A stretch of DNA of 64,000 nucleotides from Isoetes taiwanensis (lineage: Eukaryota; Streptophyta; Lycopodiopsida; Isoetales; Isoetaceae): NCBI GenBank assembly GCA_021234155.1, contig JAJEKV010000059.1:7696779-7760778 (forward strand), written 5' to 3'. The position numbers and the translations under genes are program-made. Below are positions 46,201 to 56,029 of the stretch, in pieces. Under the pieces are notes generated by a model. That model was not told where the DNA came from. It ran no database searches and worked only from the letters and a program-made list of their open reading frames with translations. Each line of letters opens with the position of its first letter. Within the stretch, counting starts at the first letter, position 1.

Positions 46201-46516
46201 GAAGAAAGGTTTGTTGCATTACAACTTGCTGAAGAAGGCTAAGAGTGCAGCAGCTTTCAAGGCTGCTCACAAACTACAAGATAAGTTTGCACCTATGGAA
46301 TTAGTTTTGAAGTGGAATGCTGCAGATGAAGGAAAGCTTTCCAAGTTTGAAAACCCCTGGGAGGGTCCCTATCAGATTTTAGGAGAGGCTGGCTGCTCAT
46401 CTTATAGATTGACAGATCTTGGTACAGGTTTAGAGTTGCCAAACCCTATTAATATTCAACACCTTAAAAGATATTGGCCTCAACATGCCTGCTTAAGCCT
46501 GTTCACTTCTATATAA
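43267..46516 (+). pseudogene. Ty3/gypsy pol: RNase H, RT, RNase H, integrase
   Basis: A 991-codon open frame. Residues 1-115 are an archaeal-type RNase H (NAAEYRALIAGLQEA, then YGDSQLV, then ADSLCRK) that lacks its first strand and catalytic Asp. The RT follows (FSGFNQI and TPWGTYAMKRMPFGLMNAPA, with the active site YLDDLCLG near residue 370), then the RT-linked RNase H (about 480-620), the H2C2 zinc finger (H..HHQC near 745-765) and the integrase core (WGLDYVGPI, LTDRGSTFIN, GQAESTNK). One extra G near 46,240 shifts the frame; the integrase tail (WEGPYQIL, HLKRYWP) runs on in the next frame to 46,516. No gag or protease is attached and no chromodomain follows, in contrast to what the adjoining LTR family would suggest. 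Confidence 0.9.
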
Positions 46517-49500
46517 ACATTTGTTCTAGCTTAGAGTAGGTTAGTTTATAACTTCAAAGTTGAGGTTTTAAAATTTCTTTTGATTTGCATATTTCCTTTG
46601 AGGTTTAATAGTGTTTGTTTCGGTTTAGCTGCAGGGATGTGGCCACAGGGGATAAGACTTTGATTATTACCTACTAATGAGTTCTATGTTGTCATGACAG
46701 GGCCATTTGTCAACACATTTCATCTGCCTTTTAAACTGGCTTATTCTTCATGAGACCTTGCTTCTTCATTGGAGTTCTAGAGTGCTATCCATATATAATT
46801 TTCCATATCTTGCTTGGCACTCATGCTAACTTTGATTTTACTGTCATATGCAGGTTCATTCTTTTCTCCTCCATTTCCATCTGCCTATAAGTTGCCTTAC
46901 CTACCATTTCAGCCTTCTATTCTTTTATTTTCGTTCCCTACAATACTCTCCACCACATTTCCACCATAGCAGAGTTCATCTCATACTCATACCACTCTCT
47001 TTCATCATTCTACATCATTCTGTCACCTGCACCAGTAAATTTTTACATTATCTGAAGAGCCTCAGTCTAAGTTTACATCTGTTAGGCTGAGGGGACCAGC
47101 CTATTCTTTCCTTTGAGGAGATGTTGCCCATTTTTGGCAACATGGACCAGCATCTACGTATCAAAACTTTTGTTTCATTTACATTTCCTCTAAGGAAAAG
47201 TTCCAGGCTATTGTGATCCCATTAGAGTTTGGAAGACATTTGACCAAGATTGGAAGGCATTTGGGATCTCATTTTATAGCCTAGTCTTTTCCTTGAGGTA
47301 AAGCACCTTTCTAGACACATTCCCATTTGTTTAACATTTTCCCTTTGATTTGAAGACCAGGCAAAGGCTATAGCAAGTTTATCAAGGAGTCACAAGGCAT
47401 TTTACCAAAGTTCAACCTTATGAAGCTTACTTGAGTTGCATTAGTAGTTTTGAGGTCACACACATAATAATGCCATCTTGGAAGTGAAATTTGCTCTTAT
47501 TCTAGCCTTGAAGTTTGGAAGACCCTTATAGAAGTTTGGAAGACCCTTAGGTTTTGAGCAAACCTATTTTCACCATGAGGTATGATTTGAGCTTTAGAAA
47601 CAATATGAGATGAAATCAAGTGCTACAGAGGTACCCATTTTCTCCACCTTTTTTATATCCCAAGAGCCTTCAAAAACCTTTCTTTCACCATCTTTTCCAC
47701 CTTTGAGTCCTTTTCTCATCATTCCATTACCCATTTTTTATTGGTCCTACCTTCATTTGAGAATTGCCCCCTAATGATCTGGAAAACCGAAAAAGGCAAG
47801 AAAACTCAATTTTCACCCTCCTCTCATCTTCCTAAACCCTATTATAGCCTATTTGCACCTTTTCCCCATCTTTTCCCATGATTTTTTCACCATCTCCAAG
47901 TTGCAGTATTCATTGACCATGGGTCAAAAGGGCAAAAAATTGAAGTGTTTCAGCTCAACCTAAAATTTCTCTAGATGGAAAGCTTGGCAAAAAAGAGCTA
48001 ATTTGGCTTTTTTAAATTTTGAAAAAACCCTTGTAAAGGCCTTCAAATTTGGATTCTTGGGATGCGTGCCATAGAAAATAAAAAAACCTATTCTAGCCTA
48101 TCTACCCTATCTATTTCCACATCACCTCTACATCATTTCCACATCTTCCCCCCATTTTCATTCCCATTTCCACGTGGCAGCAGGGCGTGGGGGCCAGACA
48201 CGGGCTGGTAGTCCCCTCTGCGTGGCACGCAAGTTTATTAAACACGTCAGCATTGTTCCTTATATACAGGAGCTGCCAAAACCATTTCAGCCTGTGGGAT
48301 ATATAGCATTCAAGAATTTTTTCGACGAACCCTAAAAAATAGGGGAAACTGCTAAATCCGGCCAATTCGTGCCTAAATCTGATTGAAGCCCGCCAATTTT
48401 CACCCGAAATTACCTCCTGAACCTTTTCCGAGACCGTGGGGATCCTCTGTGGCACTTGATCCGGGAAGAATTGCTCTAATTTGGCCTTAAATCACTCGGC
48501 CGAGCTAGCTTTTGGGAAGAACAGTTCTTAAGCCAGCAATACAGATCAAATCGACACGTCCCTCAGAGATATACCTCTGTGATTTTGACGCACTGAATAT
48601 TTCTTGATATTATCTCGCTCTACTCTGCTCAGATTTTTGCTCTACATTGCTCGAAATTGAAGATCCGGCTCGGTGCGACCCGTTCGACATTGAGGCATTT
48701 CAATTGCAACTCAAATAATCATTCCATGTTGCTTCATTGGAAGTTTTGAAGCTCTCGAGATGCTCAGACAGCCTTGAAATTGTTCTCGAGCACTATTATT
48801 TTTCAATTTTGGTAATACCCTGTTGACATTATCACATTTTCTGTATCACATTGCTATAATGCATAATCTTTGCCTGGAAAACTATTGTCATCATTGTTCA
48901 TTCATCTTTTGTAACTTTGCATTGTCTTTTTAAAAGCTTAAAACTAAATACAAAACCAAAAACATTTATTCCAAGTTATGTTCCCTTCAGGCAGTTGCAT
49001 TGCATCTTTGTAAAGATCTTAAAAGTCTATATATTCTGAGAAAACCTATAAAAAGATTTTTTCTCATAACTGTTACAGAGTTTGTTTTTTTTTATATAGT
49101 TTTGGCTACTTACAGAAAAATCAAATCATCCTTTTGCTATTTAAGCCCTATGCACGTGATCTAGAGGCTATTCTGAAGTTGCCTGCACAGATCCCAACCC
49201 AAAATTCCTTATCAAACTTCATCTGCAAATTTTGGCTCTCTGTTTTGGCACTGGCCAACTTTTTGACCTGACTTTGACCTCGATTTTCTTGACCTTCCCT
49301 TATTCAAATCAAGCCAAATTTTCACCAAAAGTTTTCTCTGTTTGTTGACCATCTATACCAACAACCAGATCTCAAAAATCTCATAGGGTTTATCTGCAAG
49401 GTCAAATTTTGCTCTGATAGTTTTTTCAGTTTCAGGGACTTTAGTGATTTTGAGACAACTAGCACTTCAAAAACAATTTTCTTGTTTCACATGATAAGGA

Positions 49501-49728
49501 TCGATCACCCTAAGTGATCTGGAGGTTCTAACCACTTTGTTTGAGCTTCCTTTGAGGTTAGACTAAAATTCCAGGTTTTAGGCTAACACCGTGTGGCGGT
49601 TGCCCAATAGGATAAGGCCATGTGGAAATGGGCCTTATCCTAAGGTTATCTAAGTTAAACAATTAACTTAGATGTGCACCCCTTGCCACTTTCTAAGGCA
49701 TACAAGGCTACCTAGGTAGGCTTGTATG
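46517..49728. other. Long non-coding 3' region after pol
   Basis: More than 3 kb without a recognised gene. Its T-rich, phrase-repeating style ('gaccttggcac', 'cattttcc') suits the long 3' untranslated part of Tat-type elements and possibly an LTR, but I could not find LTR boundaries. Toward the right end (about 48,100-49,728) it probably becomes the minus-strand LTR whose start lies at 49,783. An open frame at 46,848-47,090 is hydrophobic and unnamed. Confidence 0.4.
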
Positions 49729-49798
49729 GTGACGGGTCCAGGAATATACGTATTTATAGCGTATATTCCCCTGGAACGTCACATTCTCCCCCCCTTAG
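49729..49798 (-). mobile_element. PPT and start of a 3' LTR, minus strand
   Basis: On the minus strand a purine tract (AAGGGGGGGAGAA, 49,784-49,798) is followed at 49,783 by TGTGACGTTCC. The next 55 bases are a hairpin: 'aggggaatatacg' pairs with 'cgtatattcct', and the outer 'gtgacg' with 'cgtcac'. Just upstream on that strand 'gctgaggacagcattgtcct' encodes the AEDSIVLRG end typical of plant gypsy polyproteins. The element therefore runs leftward; its left LTR end was not found. Confidence 0.8.
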
Positions 49799-50188
49799 GA
49801 CAATGCTGTCCTCAGCATTGCGCTAAGGTGACGAGCCTACTCTATCCTGCAAAACCACAGAAGAACATACACTCCAATTTAAACGATCAACTTCCTATTA
49901 AAGAGTTAAATGTCAAAATTTAGGCTATATTTGTACTTATACAAAATTATATAGCCTTAACAAGGTTACTTCTTACAATAATTCAAAATATTATTATAAG
50001 AGTTATTATGGTTCATAATCTAAATTATGGTTCCCCCATCTTCTCGTAATGCGCCCCACCTCGATGCTCACTTCTCACTTTCCTGCACAAGGAGCACATT
50101 ACGTTAGTTTAATTAATAAGTTTGTGGTTTTAGGGGACCACCCCCCTTACCAATACCTTGCACTCGATCATGGCCCTTTCGGATTTGA
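49799..50188 (-). other. Remnant of gypsy element internal region
   Basis: Sequence to the right of the minus-strand PPT, presumably the last internal part of that element. Apart from the short polyprotein end next to the PPT I see no coding frame. Confidence 0.4.
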
Positions 50189-50189
50189 G

Positions 50190-50540
50190 CTTAAGGACCA
50201 TTTAAGATGATCCCATCATCGCCCATGATCAAGTGCTACCTTGTACTCGGTTACCCGGTGCCGAGTACCCCTAGTGCATCATGCCCCAAGGGTTTTAAGC
50301 TAGGGAACGTCTCACGATCCCATCATCGCACATGATCACTTTGACCTTCACCATGACCCCCCTATGGCCAGGTGTGCGACCCCCGCATCGTGGCATAGGG
50401 AGCATCCGACCGATGTCCCATCATCGCGCACCATGCCTTACTTCTCTCTCTCTCGCATGACCCTATTGGTCATGCGCACCTCTTGGTGCATGTTGGCCTA
50501 GAGAACGCCTTAAAGGCTTATCTCATCATCGCCCACATGT
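50190..50540. repeat. Degenerate tandem repeat, about 100-bp unit, four copies
   Basis: The phrase 'catcatcgc' with the context 'atcccatcatcgcccatgat' recurs at about 50,214, 50,321, 50,419 and 50,524, spaced 98-107 bases apart, with 'tagggaacg' or 'ctagagaacg' upstream of it in two units. The last unit overlaps the end of the neighbouring minus-strand gene. Confidence 0.75.
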
Positions 50541-53500
50541 TCCAAGATTCTGGCATATGTATTCCACTAGCTAGAATACATCTGCCAGAGCTAGAGGCTA
50601 ACCTGAAGAAGAAGGATATAGTTGAGGCAGATTTGATGCGCGAATATAAATCCATGTGTGGAGATAGAAAAATGTCAATGTACATCGCAACAATGGACAA
50701 GTATATTTCAGTTCCAATTGTTCGCATTGGCAAGCCATATTTTCCTTCCTTAATGTCCTTCAAGCAAGTTTGAACCTTTCGTGATGCTAATCTTTGAGCT
50801 GACCTCCAATTTTGTCTATCATTCCGCTCGACATCTCCAATTTCCAAGCCATGTCCTTCACATATCTTATAGACATGCCAAATGTCATTTAAAGTGACAA
50901 GCTCATTGCCCAAATACAACCTTCTCGATGCATTATCCAATGGGTTAATTAGCTTCTTTCCATTATGGATAAAATCCGGATCATGTAAACCATAAATGTC
51001 ACCACTAGCACTTACACTTGCGGTAAAGACCCACCCTTCCCAAGGTATTCTATAACACTTATCTTGCCCATCTTTCCCTTTCAATAATGTATAGTCTTCA
51101 ACCATGCAAGCTCTACGACGTGCATCACCATCAGAGCTATGTCCCAATAAGGGACCCAATATAGTTCTTAAATGTTTATCCCATAGCTCTTCTATCCTCT
51201 TCCATTGTGTTCTCACATCAGCATGAGAAAACCTGTTACAAGTTAGTTGGATAGCAAGAACAAGCTTTGGGAGTTTCACGTGCAAAGGGTTCACCATAAA
51301 TACTCTTGCATAATGCGCAACAACGTTCTCTTCAAATGCTCGTACAATAACATCATAACCCGTGGCACTACAACCAACTTCTATCACAAATGATGCATCA
51401 CATTTATGATCTAAACTATTCCCACAAAAACCAATTAATGCATCATCCCTAGCAACCCAACGTACAGCTCGTCTAACAACGGTCTCATCCTCAGCCACAA
51501 GAACTGGCACACTACCAAAATTTAGGTTCAGGTCAGCCATGTGCTTGCCATATGTTTTTGCTAAATGCACAAATGTGGCCTCATTTATCCCCACTCTATA
51601 AATGAAGTTCTTGCGTGTTGATCTCATTGTCGTGTATATGCTTGGACCATCAAAATTTATTGACAGAAAGTTATGCATCCTTCTACCACCCCAAATCTTT
51701 ATTGTTTCAAAAAGCTGCTTCGTGGTTTCTTTGTACCGTCTTTTATGCCCAGGTCTTATGATATTTTGTGCAATGTCTGTCAAGAAATCCCATAGTGCTG
51801 GTTTCCCATCAAACTTTCCTTGCGAGTGTGCCTCAGCTATATCAGAACAAAACTTTCTCACGTCCTTGCGGTTCATAGATTCTGCTAGGGTGTCACGTAA
51901 GGATCTCGCTCTTATTGAAAGTGCAACAATTCTTATTTTGCTAAATAACAATTCCCTTTTCATCTTCCGTCTCTCTAGTCTTGCAGACTGTGCAATCTCT
52001 AATGTTTCTGTATGCGTTAAATAATCAACTCGGATCCCTGTTTCTGTTGTCCTAAACCCTCTAGGTGTCTTGTCATCTGTTTGACGATGAACTCTTGCTC
52101 TGGAGTCCATCTCTTTGGGTATTGATGCACATAAAGAGCACTGGTAATTAGGAAATGCACTACCATCAAGACAAATCCTCTTGCAATTTACATGCCTAAA
52201 CGTTCCATTGACACTAATGTGCTCTTCAACATTGCTAAATTCTGTAACCAGCTTTGGTTCGCAATACCAATTCGCTCCACTTTTGGAGTCATCCAAGAAT
52301 GGCCTAAGCTTTTTAATGCCAGATTTGTATTGATATTGCATTTGCCAATATCCCCAACATAAGCATGCCAATGACGTACTGCCTGCATTTGAGATGGCGG
52401 AAGCTAGAACTATAGCATAGGAAACAACAAAAAAATTAAAGGTATATTGACAAAGACTATATGATACTCACGAGAAATGGCAGATGTACTTGGATCCTTT
52501 GTTCCCGAGGTTGTAGCTGCAAGTTGCATATCATAGTGTCGAACAATTAAATAGTTTTAATAAAGAATGAAAAAACATGTGATCCTTACCATTTGTTAAA
52601 CTACGTTAAACAATTAAATAGAATAACATGAAACAAATAAAGAATACGAAAACATGTGATCCTTGCCTCTTGTCACGAAAGGAAGAAGACTACGTTGGCG
52701 TGGATCTTCAATAGCACGTGGACGACCGGCCTTGCGTTCCTCAACCTTGTTGCCTTTCACCTGTGGTTCTAAGACTGCTTGAACATGTGTTTTACCAAGA
52801 ACATGTTCTCTCATATTTGTTGCAAGTGATCCAGTTGATGGAAATAGTTTTATTGTCTTTTTACAAGGGAGACAAACAATACAGATATTGTTCAGGTTAG
52901 AGTAGCTTGCAACACTTGGTTCATACAACTCAAATGCTGCACCAGTTTCCTTTGCAAAAATAGCAACCTCATTCATCAAGCATTCTTCAACTAGAGCTTT
53001 ATGTCGCTCAGCCATATCCTCAGGGTTAGCAATTTCTTGACTTTGCTCTCTCAAATTTCGCTGATATTTCTCTTCATGAAGTTTGCTTTTACAGTGAGCA
53101 CGCATAAAATTACCCAATGTGTCAGGTCCTCCTCTGCCGTATTTGCAATTGCACTCATTGCACCAAAGGTAGAAAATAGCTTTTCCATTCTCATCGCATG
53201 ACATTAACTCAAAACGGTCTGATCTACCCATATTTTTCAGCTTTGCCTTAGTATTCATAACATCCTTGGTCCATTTGCGAAGTTCCCCTTTGGTTGCCAA
53301 TTTTGACCTTAAGCGATTTTCAGAGCTGGAAATGCAAGTCAGCTCATCTTCCACAGGTCCCACTTCTGCATCCTTACCACATAGGGTTGTCATGTCAATG
53401 CTTAACATGTCGTCTTCATCTGCACTAATCCTTGGCCTCTTTGCTGCATGGTCCTCAATAATTCTTACTAAGACATCGTTATCCTTTGGTTTTTGGCGCT

Positions 53501-53702
53501 GCTCTTGCCGCTGTGACAATGATAGAGTACATTCTCCTAAAAACACATATGCATGATCAACTAAAGCCTCCAACCCATCACAATCGATCTCCTTGCGCAA
53601 ATCAGCATATGTGCAAGAAGCCCTTGCATTCACAAAACCAATCTCCTTTGACTTGCCATTGCCTTCGTCAAGGAGGATGAAGAATGTTCCTGGGTCTGCC
53701 AT
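50518..53702 (-). CDS. Zinc-finger/AT-hook protein with transposase-like domain, 3 exons
   Basis: Exons 53702-52667, 52516-52472 and 52409-50518 join in one frame into about 990 residues with no internal stop. The first intron uses a GC donor (GAG|GCAAGG); the others follow GT-AG. Residues 150-215 hold a C2H2-like finger (CNEC, then HCKSKLH), 270-310 a second one (CIVCLPC, then HVLGKTH), followed by an AT-hook-like GRPRAIEDPR. A third Cys pair set lies near 436-454. The C-terminal half shows ED (668) in a VLVAEDETVVRRAV block followed by IGFCG, GHSSDGDARRR (787) and DPDFIHNGKKLINPL (837). These recall the first Asp-Glu, the second Asp and the D..H..K..N motif of P-element-type transposases. 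The last residues run into the 100-bp repeats, so the true C-terminus may be altered. The family is not certain; a domesticated transposase is possible. Confidence 0.75.
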
Positions 53703-53920
53703 ATAAACCTACCCATAAAAAGCAAACAAAATGTAAAACATGGTGTTAAAACTTGGAAATTTACAGCAAAAATTATATCACTTTAAAAAGCTTTAAAAGC
53801 AGTAATAGTCTAAGTGGATCTGCTGGATAAAAGCAGTAAAAATCTAAGTGGTAATAATTTAAGTGGATCTGCTGCTACAGTGGTCCTTAAGTTATTTGGG
53901 TAAGTCTTACCTTCTTTATC

Positions 53921-54277
53921 TTGATTCTTACATACAAACGAACAAGCAATGAGGTCAGAGCATTGCAATTTCAAACGATGAATATGAGTTCCAGTTTGGC
54001 ATCATTTCAGCCTGCTGCTGCAGAGGCAGAATTAGATGCCTTACTTGATATGCTAGATTCTGTTCAATTGAATGAGAACAGCATCATGGTTCCTTCAGCA
54101 CCATCCAGTAGTTTACCTGAATTCATGTTGGCAACTAATAAAGGACACGAGCATGGTAGTTTTGGAAAGCAAGCAGTGCAATGGGTTGAAACGGGTCCAG
54201 TTGGGCAAGATCTTAAGCTTCCTGTTCTTTCAGATGACCTACAAGAGAATTTTGATGTCTGGCTTGATTCCCTTTGA
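53921..54277 (+). CDS. Unidentified C-terminal exon with acidic WLDSL end
   Basis: The frame ends in DDLQENFDVWLDSL and contains ELDALLDMLDSV about 85 residues earlier. Paired short acidic-hydrophobic motifs like these occur at the ends of several plant proteins, but I cannot name this one. The part before residue 20 is probably intron, since 'gcattgcaatttcaaacg' looks like non-coding sequence up to an acceptor. It lies 150 bases before the NADP-MDH pseudogene on the same strand, and 'aagcaatgaggt..agcattgcaa' is found on both sides of it (53,944 and 54,338), so it may be an inserted or duplicated piece. Confidence 0.4.
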   Translation: MILTYKRTSNEVRALQFQTMNMSSSLASFQPAAAEAELDALLDMLDSVQLNENSIMVPSAPSSSLPEFMLATNKGHEHGSFGKQAVQWVETGPVGQDLKLPVLSDDLQENFDVWLDSL

Positions 54278-54427
54278 AATGTTATATCTGTATTGAAAGT
54301 TGCTCATTGGATGAGTTCAAAACAGTAACATCACATTAAGCAATGAGGTAAAGCATTGCAAGAGGAAGCCAAATCTATTATTCTAAGAAAAAATCCCATA
54401 CTTACCATTCCATGCTATTTTCTGTAG

Positions 54428-55431
54428 CTTGCATTAAAAGTTGGTGTCTTTTATGACAATGTTTCTAATGTCACAATCTGGGGCAATTATTCTACCACCC
54501 AGGTAGGTTCAGTACTTGATTCCCTTTAATTTGAACATCAGCTTGCTGATTGATAGGTTTCACTCCATTAGGTTTGATTTTGTTAATGCAAGAATACATG
54601 GAAGAAGTGTGAAAGAGATCATTACAGATCATAAGTGGCTAGAGCAAGAGTTCACCCCTTCTGTACAGAAGATGAAGTCTTATAATTCAGCATTGAAGTT
54701 CTCAGTACATTTAGTTGCTCACCACTAAGAAGTTGTGTTTTGCAATGCAGCGAGGTGGTGACTTAATTAAAAAATGGGGACGTTCTTCAGGTGCAATGCA
54801 TCCACAGCTGTCTCGATAGGTGATGCCATCAAATCTCTCGTAACACCGACTCCAGAAGGTGACTGGTTTTCATCTGCGGTGAGTCCTTATGCCCATTTTG
54901 ATGTCCTGAAATAAAATGCTAGGCAATTGCATAAAATCCATTTGCTAAATGATTTAGAAGGGAGTGCAAAGCTGATTGACAATCTCAAAAGTCCATACGT
55001 ATGTCTTATACGCTGAAGGAAACCCATATGGAATTGCAGAAGACCTCGTGTTTAGTTTCCCTTGCAGATCAAAGGTAATTATGAAGTCTTTAGATGAATG
55101 CATTTACACTTTGACTCACACTAATTGCAGTACCAGGGCTTGTTATTGATGAATATTTATGGCCACGTATAAAGAAGGTACAACCTGAGCTAAGCCTTCA
55201 TCCTCTAAGAATGTTTACACCATTAACATTCGTCTTCATCACTTATTATAGACTGAAGAGGAACTACTTTCAGAGAAAAAGTGTGTGGCATCTTATTGGG
55301 GAAGTAAGTAGATTACTTCTTTCTTTTATCCTAAATGTGTTGTATCAGTATGTAACATTTTTCCAATCTGCACTCAGGAGTTTGGGTCTTGCGATATAAA
55401 AGAAGATACTATGCTTCCTGGAGAGCAGTAA
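54428..55431 (+). pseudogene. Chloroplast NADP-malate dehydrogenase, C-terminal half
   Basis: NADP-MDH reduces oxaloacetate to malate in chloroplasts and is switched by thioredoxin. Seven exon pieces with introns remain: [19 protein letters not shown] (54,428-54,502), [16 protein letters not shown] (to 54,672), [13 protein letters not shown] then [20 protein letters not shown] (54,751-54,878), [19 protein letters not shown] (to 55,074), [12 protein letters not shown] (to 55,177), TEEELLSEKKCVA (55,252-55,303) and EFGSCDIKEDTMLPGEQ plus stop (to 55,431). The two C-terminal regulatory Cys are preserved, which sets it apart from NAD-MDH. It is dead: about two bases lost at the start of the second piece, five gained after GRSS, two lost after KKCVA, and a changed donor after SVQK. 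Since introns are kept, it arose by DNA duplication. Confidence 0.93.
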
Positions 55432-55940
55432 CCTCATGAGTTCTAGATTCGGTTAACCTCATGAGTTCTAGATTCGGTGGAGATGATTTACAATTGTATC
55501 AAAGAATTGATTTGAATATAGATGCTGACGGAAAATACATACCAGGATGACAATCCTGGCGTATAGATTCATTACTGTATGGATTGGCCAAGAGGAAGCC
55601 AAACCGTTTTCAATCCAAGGAAAAAAAACGAGTAACTTAGAACAAAATAAAAACATTACCAGTAATCTTAGTGTTGAAATCTGATCGATGCCCCTACGAA
55701 TAGGCTGCCGAATCACTGAGCCCTCTCCGTATCATACCATGTTCGGTTCCCCGCCACCGAGCACCCCTCTCTGTTAGTGTACGAAGAATTCAAAAAAAAA
55801 GTACATTGTACCGTAGGTATACATACTAAGAACCCACAAAATTAACCCCTTCATTAGTACGCACGTGGTTTGGGGGGTTCTTCTGAGTGACTCCCCCTTG
55901 AGTAATTCTAATAATTGTGTAAGTATAATAATAATAAATT
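55432..55940. other. Flanking sequence with a 25-bp tandem duplication
   Basis: Right after the pseudogene stop 'cctcatgagttctagattcg' occurs twice in a row (55,430-55,477). The remainder to 55,940 shows no gene. Confidence 0.6.
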
Positions 55941-56029
55941 GTATGCATCAAGTTGATTGCAGGTTAAGAAGATCCCAAGGTGGAGAGACCCACGATGCTG
56001 CGGACAGCATCATTTCAAGGTGGGGAGAA
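55941..56029 (+). mobile_element. End of gypsy internal region with PPT
   Basis: The plus strand reads ETHDAADSIISRWGE, a decayed form of the polyprotein end next to many plant gypsy LTRs, followed by the purine tract AAGGTGGGGAGAA at 56,017-56,029. It leads straight into the LTR. The rest of the element is missing upstream. Confidence 0.75.
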
